A stretch of DNA of 64,000 bases from a bacterium (GCA_017541465.1 JAFXYZ010000068.1:1-64000), one strand, 5' to 3'; shown: positions 36,125 to 44,602, numbered from the stretch's first letter. Program-made: numbers and translations. Notes: a model not told the origin generated them from the letters alone.

Positions 36125-37498
36125 ATGTCTATCATTAAATATTCGGAAAAATTTAAAAATAGTAACAGATTACTTTTTACAACCCCCTCGCACTCTCAGG
36201 GCGAAATAATTGCCCCCGGAAGTATGAAGATGCTCGGAAAAACCGTGTTTGAAAACGATTTTTCAGAGGTGGACGGGTTTGATAACCTCGCAAATCCTGA
36301 GGGGATAATAAAAGAAACCGAAGAAAAGTTTGCGCAGATTTACGGCACAAGAGCTTCCTTTATGCTTTTAAACGGCTCAACCTCGGGTATGATAGCCGCA
36401 ATGCTTGCAACTTTAAGAAAATATGAGAAAGTTCTTGTCGCAAGAAACTGTCATATCTCTGTTTTTAAAGGACTTGTTCTCTCGAGAGCCTTCCCTATCT
36501 GGCTTTTACCGAAATACAATAAAGAATGGGGAATATTTGAGCCTATCGAGCCCGAACAGGTAGAGGAGGTTTTAAAGAAAAACAGGGATATAAAAGTATT
36601 TATAATGACTAACCCGACCTATGAAGGTCTGAGAGCCGATATTTTCAAAATTTCTCAGGTTTGCAAAAGGTACGGGGTTATTTTAATCGTAGATGAAGCG
36701 CATGGCGCACTATGGAATTTTGAGGGCTCGTTTGGTGTTCCCTCCGTCAATTTGGGAGCGGATATAACCTTCCAGTCACTTCATAAAACCGCAGGCGCAC
36801 TAAATCCGAGCGCAATTATGCACATCGGGCGCTCATCGGTTATCGATCCTCAGGCGGTCAGAAATGCCCTCAATTTAATCACAACCACCTCGCCTTCATA
36901 TCCTCTGATGATGAATATTGAAGCAACGGTTGATTTTCTCGCTTCAGGTGAGGGGCAAAGACAGCTCACAACACTCAAAAACAATATAACCGATTTTATC
37001 AGGGCAATAAAAGATTCCCCAAGTATTATGATTTATACGGGAAATAACGATCCCACAAAGCTTTTAATCAGGGTTGCAAGTCTTTCAGGGCCTGAACTTT
37101 CCGAAATTTTGAGCGAAAAGTTTAATGTGGAAGATGAGCTTTCAAACGATAAATCAGTTCTTTTCCTCACAGGGATAGGAACTACAAAGAAAAAATTAAA
37201 CAGATTACTGAAGGTATTAAAGCAGATAGCTTCGGATAACATCACTCTGACCGTTCACAACAACGAACAGGGCGATTTTAAAATCTCTGAGCCGAGAGTA
37301 AAATATTCACCGGGCGAAATTTTCAACAAAAAATCGGTAGAAGTCGAGCAGAAATATCTGATAGCAAGAGTTTCAATGGAAACCGTCATCAACTATCCCC
37401 CGGGAATACCGATTTTGCTTCCCGGCGAGGTTATCAGAAAAGAACACCTTCCTTTCATTAAAGACAAAGAAACCTTTAAAGTTCTTGATAATGTTTAA
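36125..37498 (+). CDS. Orn/Lys/Arg decarboxylase family PLP enzyme (SpeA-like)
   Basis: 457 residues. Fold type I decarboxylase with TPSHSQG near the start (family TPGHxxG), a LLNGSTSGMIAAMLA cofactor-phosphate site, VDEAHGALWNF for the PLP Asp-His pair and SLHKTAGALNPSA with the PLP lysine. It has a major domain and a short C-terminal part (YPPGIPILLPGE is the usual ending), close to the Bacillus SpeA/YaaO type. It makes a diamine (agmatine, putrescine or cadaverine) from the basic amino acid; the exact substrate cannot be told. It ends one base before the convergent SFKG protein gene. Confidence 0.88.
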   Translation: MSIIKYSEKFKNSNRLLFTTPSHSQGEIIAPGSMKMLGKTVFENDFSEVDGFDNLANPEGIIKETEEKFAQIYGTRASFMLLNGSTSGMIAAMLATLRKYEKVLVARNCHISVFKGLVLSRAFPIWLLPKYNKEWGIFEPIEPEQVEEVLKKNRDIKVFIMTNPTYEGLRADIFKISQVCKRYGVILIVDEAHGALWNFEGSFGVPSVNLGADITFQSLHKTAGALNPSAIMHIGRSSVIDPQAVRNALNLITTTSPSYPLMMNIEATVDFLASGEGQRQLTTLKNNITDFIRAIKDSPSIMIYTGNNDPTKLLIRVASLSGPELSEILSEKFNVEDELSNDKSVLFLTGIGTTKKKLNRLLKVLKQIASDNITLTVHNNEQGDFKISEPRVKYSPGEIFNKKSVEVEQKYLIARVSMETVINYPPGIPILLPGEVIRKEHLPFIKDKETFKVLDNV

Positions 37499-37499
37499 A

Positions 37500-39086
37500 T
37501 TATTTTGACGTTACAACCGTTCTTGTCGTAAACGGAGTTTGTTTCGGATAGCCAAAGGTATTTACTCTTATAAATTTTTCATCAACAGAGTTTGACGTTA
37601 CAAAGGTTTTTGAGGTAAACGGATTTGTTTTTGTATTCCCGAAAGAAGTTACTTTTACAAAAGATTTGTCCTGTTTATTATCCAATTTTGATGAAACTAT
37701 CTTCATACTTGAAAAAGTCTTGTCTGCCTTTTTCTTGTCGCCAAACGAAAATACCTTTACAAATCTGTCCTTAGGCAGTTTGCCGCCGTTTTTATCCGCT
37801 TCTGCCTTCAATTCAGCCTGATGAAGTTTGTTATAACGGTACTGTGTCCAAAATCTCGACATTCCTGCAATAGCAAAACCCATAACTATCATTGAGAAGG
37901 CAAACGGAACACCCGAGATGATTGCTTTACCTCTCATCTTGTTTGCGTGAGCGGCTTTATCTATTATTCCGTCAGCAAGCTGTTTATCCAGCTCGACTTT
38001 GGTCGGCACTTCAAACAAACCATCCTTTGTCTGCTTTATTAAATCGGGGAATTTTTCCATAAATTTTTTACTCTTTGAGAGTTTATTCATAAACACATCC
38101 TCGAGCAAATCACTTCCGAAGATAGCATATGCACCCGAAATCGGAGTTCTTGTCAAAACCTCTTTAAAGTCCAGATCACTTCTGTCTTTGGCTGCACCTA
38201 AGTAACCTAAGATACCGATAGAAACAGTTGCACCGAGCATACCCTTGCTCAGACCTAAGGTTTCAGAACCTTTTTTAGCTAAATCGAGATTAAAAAATTC
38301 GTTCAGAAATCTTGTCATTTTTGGTTTTGTATGGAATTTTTCAGCGAGGTGTTTTCCGGGCTCTAAGATAACCTCTGATAATTTTTGCAGTTTAGCGCTG
38401 TCGGGCGCTTTCTTTGCGAGCAGTAATCCGCCCGTTATCGCTGCTGCGGAAACTATTCCTGCTCCGACAATGTGCTTTATTGCGCTTGATTTAACCTTTT
38501 GCTGATGTTTTATTTCCTCAGGGGTTAATTGTTTAACATTTTTTGCATTTTTATCGAGATTTGCGATTTTATCGAAGTTGCTTGTCTTAAATACCTTCAG
38601 GGTAAAGAGGTTTTTAGCGAAGCTCAGAGCATATTCCATAGCGGGAATAGCCATACACCCCAAGAGGATGCCTGCTTTTGCGGGAATAATCTTCTTTGCT
38701 GCGCCCGAGCTTACCAGAGCATCGTTTGATAATATTTCGCCTACGGTTTTGCTTACGTGTTTATTTAATTCCTTAGGCAAAACCTTTTTCATTAAGCCGT
38801 TTCTCATAACATGCTCGCCGACTATTGCGGGTGCGCCATAGAAAATAGCTGATTCCAGAAACTCCATAAAGGACATTTCGGCTAAATCGACAGGACTTCT
38901 TGTAAATACTGCCTTAGGTGCCCAGTTTGTGGCGGTATCCTGGAAAAATCTTGCCGCGGCTGTGCTTTCCTGCATTTTTATAAAAGCATTTATACCGCTG
39001 TCCACCACTCCCTTAAAGGACTGGTTTGAATTATTGTTTTTATGGTTTGTATTACTAAAATTGTTATTAACTCTTGCTATTTTCAT
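37500..39086 (-). CDS. Large SFKG-motif membrane-associated protein with C-terminal repeats
   Basis: About 528 residues, not in any family I know. An Asn-rich N-terminus leads to SNQSFKGVVDSG, a motif shared with other proteins in this window. Several Ala/Gly-rich hydrophobic segments (GILLGCMAIPAMEYALSF, IVGAGIVSAAAITGGLLLA, VPFAFSMIVMGFAIAGM) suggest membrane association without a signal peptide. The C-terminus has three imperfect repeats of about 28 residues: RFVKVFSFGDKK..., SFVKVTSFGNTKTNPFTS and KFIRVNTFGYPKQTPFTT. The ATG at 39086 is preferred over a TTG at 39134. It is similar in style to the protein at 52803. Confidence 0.65.
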   Translation of the reverse strand: MKIARVNNNFSNTNHKNNNSNQSFKGVVDSGINAFIKMQESTAAARFFQDTATNWAPKAVFTRSPVDLAEMSFMEFLESAIFYGAPAIVGEHVMRNGLMKKVLPKELNKHVSKTVGEILSNDALVSSGAAKKIIPAKAGILLGCMAIPAMEYALSFAKNLFTLKVFKTSNFDKIANLDKNAKNVKQLTPEEIKHQQKVKSSAIKHIVGAGIVSAAAITGGLLLAKKAPDSAKLQKLSEVILEPGKHLAEKFHTKPKMTRFLNEFFNLDLAKKGSETLGLSKGMLGATVSIGILGYLGAAKDRSDLDFKEVLTRTPISGAYAIFGSDLLEDVFMNKLSKSKKFMEKFPDLIKQTKDGLFEVPTKVELDKQLADGIIDKAAHANKMRGKAIISGVPFAFSMIVMGFAIAGMSRFWTQYRYNKLHQAELKAEADKNGGKLPKDRFVKVFSFGDKKKADKTFSSMKIVSSKLDNKQDKSFVKVTSFGNTKTNPFTSKTFVTSNSVDEKFIRVNTFGYPKQTPFTTRTVVTSK

Positions 39087-39110
39087 CTTATTCTCTGTTC
39101 TGTGCAAACT

Positions 39111-39203
39111 AAAAGCCGCCTGATTTAATTTCAAGCGGCTTTCAAAACTTTTTGTATTATTTAAAATAACTTAAATCTCACATTCGCAATACAAAAGCCG
39201 CTT
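39111..39203 (-). promoter_or_regulatory. Possible attenuator: three mutually pairing segments upstream of the SFKG gene
   Basis: Reading the minus strand, AAGCGGCTTTT (39203-39193), GAAAGCCGCTT (39143-39133) and AGGCGGCTTTT (39121-39111) occur in this order. The middle one can pair with either of the others. The 2:3 hairpin ends in TTTT shortly before the ATG at 39086, so it could be a terminator, and the 1:2 pair an antiterminator. Segment 1 lies in the last codons of a 30-codon hydrophobic reading frame (start near 39260). Confidence 0.35.
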
Positions 39204-39357
39204 ACTATCAAGTAGGCTGATAATAATTAGGCTAATAATTGCAATGTTTAAAGAAGTTATCATATTTTTCTCTTTTTTCTTACCGAATATAAATTTAACT
39301 CTAAGACTGATTCTTGTCAACCCCCGTAATAATAAAACTTTGAGAATTGTAAACGGG

Positions 39358-40248
39358 TTAGTTGTTATCCTCGAGTTTTTTAATATCGATGGCTTCGTCC
39401 GATTCCTCTTTGTAGTCATAGGGATTATCAATATCAATGTTTACATCGGTATCAATCATTTCGATTTCGTCTTTTGTATATTCTTTAATCTTGCCGTCCT
39501 CGTGTTTTACGGAAATTTTACCGCTCAAAACAAGAAGGGCATTAACTCTTCCGACACCGTCAGGCGTCATAACGGAAGAACCGACAGGGCACATGCCCTT
39601 TGCCGCCTCAATGTAGGTCTTGTATTCATAGTCAAGACAGCATAAAAGCCTTCCGCATGTTCCGGAGATTTTTCCCGAGGTTATGGGCATCCCCTGATCT
39701 CTTGCGAGTTTTATATTGATAGGCTCAAAGGCTTTTTTAAATGAACAGCAGCAGAAGGGCTTTCCGCATAAGCCGTAGCCCGAGCAAATTGCCGTTTCAT
39801 CCCTAACTCCTACATGCTTCAAATCTATTCTGACGCGTCTGAACACCTGGGTTAAATCCTTCAGAAGCTCCCTGAAATCAACCCTTTCGGGCGCGGTATA
39901 ATAGAAGGTTACCTTTTTTCTGTCAAAGGTGTATTTACACGCAATAAGGCTCATAACGAGATTGTGCTGTTTTATAAGACGGACACAGTCCTTGTAGCCT
40001 ATCGCCTCCGCCTCTTCTATTTCCTTATATAATGCTTTATCCTCATCTGTCATAACTCTCACGAGCGGAACGGAGGGCGTTTTGCTCTTTTCGACAAGCG
40101 AGGCTATTTTTGAATGAACATAAAATGCTTTTGCGACTTCTTCACCCTTTTCGGTTTTCACAATAACCATATCGCCATGGTTTACGGTTACCCCCTCAGG
40201 GATACTCAAAGGACTTATTCTGTTTTTAAGAAGTCTTACGGCAAACAT
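39358..40248 (-). CDS. ricT: PSP1-domain RicT/YaaT-type protein
   Basis: 296 residues. The PSP1 domain includes KVTFYYTAPERVDFRELLKD and RRVRIDLKHVGVRDETA. The following cysteine-rich stretch, GYGLCGKPFCCCSF then GTCGRLLCCLDYE and GMCPVGS, is characteristic of RicT (YaaT). In Bacillus RicT joins RicA and RicF in an Fe-S complex that guides RNase Y-dependent mRNA processing. A very acidic tail ends the protein. GAGG precedes the ATG. It stands alone here. Confidence 0.88.
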   Translation of the reverse strand: MFAVRLLKNRISPLSIPEGVTVNHGDMVIVKTEKGEEVAKAFYVHSKIASLVEKSKTPSVPLVRVMTDEDKALYKEIEEAEAIGYKDCVRLIKQHNLVMSLIACKYTFDRKKVTFYYTAPERVDFRELLKDLTQVFRRVRIDLKHVGVRDETAICSGYGLCGKPFCCCSFKKAFEPINIKLARDQGMPITSGKISGTCGRLLCCLDYEYKTYIEAAKGMCPVGSSVMTPDGVGRVNALLVLSGKISVKHEDGKIKEYTKDEIEMIDTDVNIDIDNPYDYKEESDEAIDIKKLEDNN

Positions 40249-40376
40249 TCAACTACCTCAATTCTCTTATATATTATCATAAATTTTTGTAAATAAAAGT
40301 AAATAAAATAATCAATTTAAACTAACAAAAACACTTTATATAAATAAGGTAAGTTTTGGTTAGGTAGTTGTTTTTT

Positions 40377-40538
40377 ATGTTAAATCCGCAATTATTGAAA
40401 TTAATGATTGAAATGCAAAGTGTCGAAGATTACGACGAAGAAGAGGAAGAAAACAAGTTTTCGGGGGGCTCAAAAAGAAAGCTCTTTGAATTAAAAAAAC
40501 GCGAATACGCAACAATTCCGATCAGGTATCACGACTGA
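40377..40538 (+). CDS. Small acidic/basic hypothetical protein (53 aa)
   Basis: A 53-residue frame: MLNPQLLKLMIEMQSVEDYD, then five Glu, then a basic half with KRKLFELKKREY and the end IPIRYHD. The split acidic/basic composition and the bidirectional terminator right after its stop support a real gene. The only ribosome-site candidate is a weak AGGTAG about 10 bases upstream. No function is known. Confidence 0.5.
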   Translation: MLNPQLLKLMIEMQSVEDYDEEEEENKFSGGSKRKLFELKKREYATIPIRYHD

Positions 40539-40545
40539 ACACATG

Positions 40546-40576
40546 AAAAAAGACCGCCCCAAAAGGCGGTCTTTTG
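40546..40576. terminator. Bidirectional terminator between convergent genes
   Basis: AAAAAGACCGCC / GGCGGTCTTTT with a CCAAAA loop, flanked by A and T runs on both sides. It serves the 53-aa gene on the plus strand and the DUF1858 gene on the minus strand. Confidence 0.85.
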
Positions 40577-40635
40577 AAAAATTGTTATTCTATAATTATC
40601 TTGAACGTCATTATTATTTTTGTCCCTACGGGTAT

Positions 40636-40670
40636 AACCCTCTCCTCTATCCTCTCCCTCGGAGAGGAAG
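40636..40670. repeat. CCCTCTCC-family palindromic repeat
   Basis: CCTCTCCCTCGGAGAGG core preceded by ACCCTCTCCTCTAT, 25 bases beyond the DUF1858 stop. Confidence 0.6.
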
Positions 40671-40694
40671 AAAATTTTACGTTCAATTTTTTCG

Positions 40695-40895
40695 CTATTC
40701 CCCGATAAGTGCGTTGATTTCGTCAACCATTTCCTGAGGATCAAAGCCGTGTACTCTTGCACCTGCTTCGAGGTTTTCAAATCTTGCAGCGGCACAGCCA
40801 ATACAACCTAAGCCGTATTTAGCAAAGATTTCGATTGATTCGGGGTGATTTTGTACAATATCAATAATGCTCATTTCTTTCGTTACTTTAGCCAT
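40695..40895 (-). CDS. DUF1858 small redox-disulfide domain protein
   Basis: 66 residues. EMSIIDIVQNHPESIEIFAK followed by YGLGCIGCAAARFENLE is the DUF1858 pattern, with a CxxC pair (Cys31 and Cys34) predicted to be a redox-active disulfide. Related proteins occur next to hybrid-cluster proteins or as domains of redox enzymes; no such partner is adjacent here. GGAAG lies before the ATG, and a hairpin terminator lies downstream. Confidence 0.85.
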   Translation of the reverse strand: MAKVTKEMSIIDIVQNHPESIEIFAKYGLGCIGCAAARFENLEAGARVHGFDPQEMVDEINALIGE

Positions 40896-40964
40896 TTTGA
40901 ACTTCCTTTCTTGATTTATTTTCTTATCTCATTAAATATTATACACAAAAGAAAGGGATTTACC

Positions 40965-41165
40965 ATGACAAATTTTTTCAGAGAACTTTTTTCGGACGAC
41001 AGCGGAATAATCGGGCTTTGTGCGTTTGAAACAAAACACGAGAGAAGGCAGAAACGAATTAATAAACGACAAAGAGCAGAAATAAAAATCAATACGGACT
41101 ACAGTTCGATTATTTTCAAAAGAAGCATAAACAAATTTATCGGACAGATTCCCTGTCGTGTCTGA
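40965..41165 (+). CDS. Small basic hypothetical protein (66 aa)
   Basis: 66 residues, MTNFFRELFSDDSGIIGLCA at the start and then a very basic stretch (KHERRQKRINKRQRAEIKI). AAAGGGA lies at a good distance before the ATG, which favours expression. No homologue is recognised; the basic tail could bind nucleic acid. A hairpin repeat element begins eight bases after the stop codon. Confidence 0.5.
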   Translation: MTNFFRELFSDDSGIIGLCAFETKHERRQKRINKRQRAEIKINTDYSSIIFKRSINKFIGQIPCRV

Positions 41166-41173
41166 TAAATCTT

Positions 41174-41265
41174 GAAAAACCTTCTCGCTCGTTGCTGTCG
41201 TTGACTTCACTTCGTTGTCGTCAACTTCGCACTCGCTCCCCGGAACTTCGTCCGTCCGGTTTTTC
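41174..41265. repeat. 92-bp element with GAAAAACC terminal inverted repeats (copy 1)
   Basis: It begins GAAAAACC (41174-41181) and ends GGTTTTTC (41258-41265). The interior is rich in TCG/TTC and contains an inner GTTGAC..GTCAAC palindrome. A second copy lies at 56896-57003. It fills the gap between the 66-aa gene and the nuclease gene and touches the latter's stop codon. Confidence 0.75.
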
Positions 41266-41266
41266 G

Positions 41267-41776
41267 CTATTGGTCAGATTCCTTATCGTGTTTAATCATT
41301 TTCTCAAAATCAGAGGGTTTGATGCTCTGAATAAAGTTTCTGAACTCCTGCAATTCTTCTTCATCCTTTGCGGCATCACAGGAAATTGCGCCATCCGCAA
41401 GTACATTCGGGGTAACAAAAATCGGAGCATTTACTCTTATTGAAATAGCGATTGCATCAGAAGGACGTGCGTCTATCTCAACCTCTTTCCCTTCATCGTT
41501 TGTGAGAAAAATTGAAGCGAAATAAGTTTCTTCGTTGACGTTGTTTATCTCAATTCTGTCAACCTTAAACCCTGTTTTTTCAATAATATCGGGGATAAGG
41601 TCGTGAGTCATCGGACGTGCAACCTTAATATTTTCGATAACTCTTATTATTGAGCTGGCTTCGGCAGAGCCTATCCAGATGGGCAGTGCTTTTCTGTTGT
41701 CCTTGTCGTTCAAAACAACTATGGGAGAACCTGTGTTCGTATCTATTGCTATTCCCATTACTTTCATTTCTAACAT
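41267..41776 (-). CDS. Bifunctional nuclease (BFN, DUF151) family protein
   Basis: 169 residues. MKVMGIAIDTNTGSPIVVL, then ALPIWIGSAEASSIIRVIEN and IDARPSDAIAISIRVNAPIF are the family landmarks. Plant members have RNase and DNase activity, and bacterial members (as in Thermotoga and cyanobacteria) are less well characterised. AGAGGG precedes the ATG. The gene is monocistronic as far as seen; a repeat cluster lies upstream. Confidence 0.9.
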   Translation of the reverse strand: MLEMKVMGIAIDTNTGSPIVVLNDKDNRKALPIWIGSAEASSIIRVIENIKVARPMTHDLIPDIIEKTGFKVDRIEINNVNEETYFASIFLTNDEGKEVEIDARPSDAIAISIRVNAPIFVTPNVLADGAISCDAAKDEEELQEFRNFIQSIKPSDFEKMIKHDKESDQ

Positions 41777-41847
41777 ATCAATTTCCCTCTATATAGCAAT
41801 ATTATTGCACACAGAAAGAAAAAAGACAAATGTTTTAGTGATAATAT

Positions 41848-42030
41848 TTCCCTCTCCAATGGAGAGGGATTAAGGGAGAGGGTTTTATACAACGTTGGAC
41901 AAGTATGCCCAACCTACACATCTCTCCCTCTCCTTTGGGAGAGGGCTGGGGTGAGGGTTGATATTTATTGCTCGGTAGACTAAAGTCTACCCTACTCGCT
42001 AAAGTCTACCCTACCTCTAAAGTCTACACT
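41848..42030. repeat. Composite cluster of four palindromic repeat types
   Basis: In order: CCCTCTCCAATGGAGAGGG (41850-41869); a TTGGAC..GCCCAA palindrome ending in CCTAC (41893-41918); CCCTCTCCTTTGGGAGAGGG (41925-41944) with CTGGGGTGAGGGTT after it; GGTAGACTAAAGTCTACC plus CTAC (41973-41995); then two decayed AAAGTCTACCCTAC copies (41999-42030). It fills the 264-base gap between the nuclease gene and pilin D. Confidence 0.75.
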
Positions 42031-42040
42031 TGGACATTAA

Positions 42041-42766
42041 TTACCAAGGATAATCATCCTTTATTTGCCAAGAATCTTTCATAATAACTGCAGAACAATA
42101 TGCTCCGCTGCCAGTTTGTTTATTACAACAAATTGAACAACTTGAAAGAAGATAACTTCTTGGCGCATAATATGATGCAGGTAAAATCTTTCCTGTACGA
42201 CCATCATATTTAATTAAATAATTAAATTCAAATATATCTCTGCCAACTCTATTTGGTTTACGCTTACCATTAATATCTATTAACATAATAAATCTTTTAT
42301 CTGATTCAGTATTAAGTAAAACACCAGTAATAAAAGTACCATCAGATAAATAAAAGCGTGTTCTATTTTGATTTAAAGGCTCAGGTTCTGTTGATGAAAG
42401 AAAATAGAAAGAATAATCACAATCACCTGTATTTGATGTTTCACAATTTTTACTAATTTGAAGATATGGCAGAATATATTTGTTTGCAAAATCTACAGAA
42501 CCTTCACCAGTTCCGTTTTGCCCTAATTCCCAAGTATTCATTGGACCATTATCTGCAATTGCTCGCTGCATTGATTGCACAAGAGATGAATATACTTTTT
42601 TGAGACGTGAAACTGTTTGTTCCTTTTGGTATTTAGTAATTAAAGTCGGTATTGTAATTGCAGCAATAACTCCGATAATAACAAGAGTAATTAAAACCTC
42701 GGCAAGTGTGAAAGCGCTATTTTTGTGGGGGGGGGTAGGAATTAATTTATTATTCATATTAAACAT
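42041..42766 (-). CDS. Type IV pilin-like protein D (DDYPW subfamily) with poly-C leader tract
   Basis: 241 residues. The leader (MFNMNNKLIPTPPHKNSA, 18 residues) is followed by FTLAEVLITLVIIGVIAA. Mature features are KYQKEQTVSRLKKVYSSLVQ, FANKYILPYLQI, FYLSDGTFI, DINGKRKPNRVGRDIFEFNY, a Cys cluster (CSICC) and another Cys before the terminus WQIKDDYPW. Thr11-Pro12-Pro13-His14 is coded ACC CCC CCC CAC, a run of nine C. The leader resembles that of pilin E although the mature part belongs with pilins A and C. GAAAGAGAGAA precedes the ATG. Confidence 0.87.
   Translation of the reverse strand: MFNMNNKLIPTPPHKNSAFTLAEVLITLVIIGVIAAITIPTLITKYQKEQTVSRLKKVYSSLVQSMQRAIADNGPMNTWELGQNGTGEGSVDFANKYILPYLQISKNCETSNTGDCDYSFYFLSSTEPEPLNQNRTRFYLSDGTFITGVLLNTESDKRFIMLIDINGKRKPNRVGRDIFEFNYLIKYDGRTGKILPASYYAPRSYLLSSCSICCNKQTGSGAYCSAVIMKDSWQIKDDYPW
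42727..42735 (-). repeat. Homopolymer C9 tract in pilin D leader
   Basis: Nine C on the coding strand; the next codon is CAC, not TAC as in pilins A and C, so nine rather than eight keeps the frame. Confidence 0.9.
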
Positions 42767-42854
42767 AAATCTTCTCTCTTTCTATAAAATATCCGATATT
42801 TATAATATATAATATCATATTACCCAAGATTTGTAAAAAATAACAATAATAAAA

Positions 42855-42920
42855 TCACCCCACCTTAATCCTCCCCGTCCAGGGAGGAAAATCAGTTGTA
42901 GGGTGCAATTTTTTGCACCA
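42855..42920. repeat. Two adjacent palindromic repeats before map
   Basis: A CCTCCCCGTCCAGGGAGG hairpin (42870-42887), then GTAGGGTGCAATTTTTTGCA followed by CC (42898-42919). The second has the GTAG edge plus palindrome seen in REP elements. Confidence 0.6.
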
Positions 42921-42924
42921 AACT

Positions 42925-43677
42925 TTACAACAACTTCGTCAAAATCTCGACTTCGCCATCCGTGATTAAAACAGAGTGTTCAAAGTGAGCAGACGGGCGT
43001 TTATCCTTAGTTATTACAGTCCAGTTATCGTCAAGCTGAACAACATCATCACATCCGAGGTTTAACATGGGTTCTATCGCAAGTGTCATGCCTGCCTCAA
43101 GAATAATTTTACTGTTTGTTCTGTAATTATATATAAACGGCTCTTCGTGCATATCTTTTCCGACACCATGCCCGCCATATTGCCTTACTATCCCGAGGTT
43201 ATTCCACCTGGCAACATCTTCAATAGCCCCTGCGACATCTTCCAGCCCCGCGCCTGCGGTTGCTCTGCTCAACCCCTGGAAGAGTGCGTCTTCGGTTGCC
43301 TTCAACAGCATCTTACATTCATCGGATATTTCACCGCAAGGGTATGTCCAGGCGCTGTCCCCGACAAAACCTCTGTAGGTTGCACCGACATCAACACTGA
43401 CTATATCACCGTTTTTAATGATAACATCGTCTGAAGGAATCCCGTGAACGACCTGTTCGTTGACAGAAACGCAAATGCTAGCGGGAAAACCGTTATAACC
43501 TAAAAAAGTCGGATCACATCTGTTCGCTTTTATAATCTTGTTTGCGATTGTATCAAGCTCTTTTGTGGTTACACCCTCTTTTATACTTTCCTTCATCGCC
43601 TGATGAACAAGGGCAACAACATTCCCCGCCTGTTTCATCAGTTCTATCTGATATTTTGATTTTTTCTTAATTCCCAT
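42925..43677 (-). CDS. map: Methionine aminopeptidase, type I
   Basis: 250 residues. It removes the N-terminal Met of new proteins with a dinuclear metal site. Metal ligands are visible: Asp in VSVDVGATYRGF and in VGDSAWTY, His in GGHGVGKDMHEEPF, Glu in LAIEPMLN and Glu in HFEHSVLITDGE. The gene overlaps adk by 11 bases (adk-map order, as in many bacteria, although here outside the ribosomal-protein cluster). infA and secY are not present. Confidence 0.96.
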   Translation of the reverse strand: MGIKKKSKYQIELMKQAGNVVALVHQAMKESIKEGVTTKELDTIANKIIKANRCDPTFLGYNGFPASICVSVNEQVVHGIPSDDVIIKNGDIVSVDVGATYRGFVGDSAWTYPCGEISDECKMLLKATEDALFQGLSRATAGAGLEDVAGAIEDVARWNNLGIVRQYGGHGVGKDMHEEPFIYNYRTNSKIILEAGMTLAIEPMLNLGCDDVVQLDDNWTVITKDKRPSAHFEHSVLITDGEVEILTKLL

Positions 43678-44365
43678 TCTTCTCTACTGCCTTTTTTAAT
43701 TGTGCATAAACGGTTTTGATGTCCTTATCCGCCTGAATTGTGCAAACGAGGTTCCTTTTTGAATAGAGGTCTATTAAAGGATGTGTTTCGCTGAAATAGG
43801 TTTCAAATCTTGCCTTTGCAACCTCTTCCGTATCATCTTTTCTCTGAGTCAGTTCAGCTTCACAATGAGGACAAAACAGGCTATCCCCTCTCTTCAGCGG
43901 TTTTAAGGGCGGAGTATCGCCTTTTATAGTCTTTAAATTAAAGATTTCACCGCACTTAGGGCAGGTTCTTCTGTTGACAAGTCTTTCAATTAAACTGTCT
44001 TCAGCAATATCAAAGTAGAAAACCTTTCTATCCGTTTGGGTTGTGCCGTCAATTTCCTCAAAAATTTTATCAAGCGCCTTTGCCTGCTCAAGACTTCTCG
44101 GATAACCGTCAAGGATAAAGCCGTTTTCACAGTCTTTTTCTTTAAGTCTGTTTTTAATTATTTCGCTGACTATTTCGATAGGAACGAGCTGACCTTTTTT
44201 AATTCTCTCATTTGCTCTTTCACCTATTTCAGAGCCCGAAGCTATTTCAGCCCTCAAAAGTGCACCCGTATCAATGTGAGGAAGTTTATATTCCCTCGAC
44301 AGCATTATCGTCTGAGTACCTTTTCCGCTCCCAGGCGGTCCTATAAAAATATATTCGCGCTTCAT
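43667..44365 (-). CDS. adk: Adenylate kinase with zinc-type LID
   Basis: 232 residues. It equilibrates ATP, ADP and AMP. P-loop GPPGSGKGTQT, AMP site RAEIASGSEIGERANE, core FILDGYPRSLEQAK, and a LID with four cysteines (RRTCPKCGEIFN and LFCPHCEAEL) that probably binds zinc, as in Bacillus Adk. GGAGA precedes the ATG at 44365; the reading frame open upstream is only translated repeat sequence. map follows with overlap. Confidence 0.95.
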   Translation of the reverse strand: MKREYIFIGPPGSGKGTQTIMLSREYKLPHIDTGALLRAEIASGSEIGERANERIKKGQLVPIEIVSEIIKNRLKEKDCENGFILDGYPRSLEQAKALDKIFEEIDGTTQTDRKVFYFDIAEDSLIERLVNRRTCPKCGEIFNLKTIKGDTPPLKPLKRGDSLFCPHCEAELTQRKDDTEEVAKARFETYFSETHPLIDLYSKRNLVCTIQADKDIKTVYAQLKKAVEKNGN

Positions 44366-44393
44366 CCGTTTTCTCCGTTTGAATATCCGATTC

Positions 44394-44471
44394 GTCATTC
44401 TGAGGGCAAAGCCCGAAGAATAGCAAAAACCCGGCAAATACTGAGATTCTTCGCTAACGCTCAGAATGACA
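44394..44471. repeat. GTCATTCTGAG inverted repeat element
   Basis: GTCATTCTGAGGGC at one end and GCTCAGAATGAC at the other form an inverted pair of about 11 bases, enclosing an inner pair (GAAGAATAGC / GAGATTCTTC). Such GTCATTCTGAG-type elements are common intergenic repeats in many bacterial genomes. It lies just upstream of adk. Confidence 0.6.
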
Positions 44472-44602
44472 AAATAGTTACCAAAAACATTATACCACAT
44501 TTAAAATATAATATTAATTTTTTTTAATTATCCCCTTTCAAACCCGCATATTTTTTTATGTCCGATTTTAAAACGAACAAGAGAGCAAAAGAGGTTTTTT
44601 AT

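Noticed and set aside
41192-41443. Plus-strand reading frame across the repeat and the nuclease gene
   Set aside because: It is a mix of the GAAAAACC repeat and the antisense of the well-supported bifunctional nuclease gene.
41848-42030. Regularly recurring short palindromes that could suggest a CRISPR array
   Set aside because: The units belong to four different sequence families, spacers are of unequal length and no cas gene is present; they are REP-type repeats.
42041-42766. Pilin genes as part of a complete type IV pilus or type II secretion locus
   Set aside because: No ATPase, platform protein, secretin or prepilin peptidase gene was found near any of the five pilin genes; assembly genes must lie elsewhere.
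44366-44500. In-frame N-terminal extension of adk (reading MWYNVFGNYF onward)
   Set aside because: The extension is translated intergenic repeat (GTCATTCTGAG element); the ATG at 44365 has GGAGA at the right distance and starts the normal Adk P-loop.
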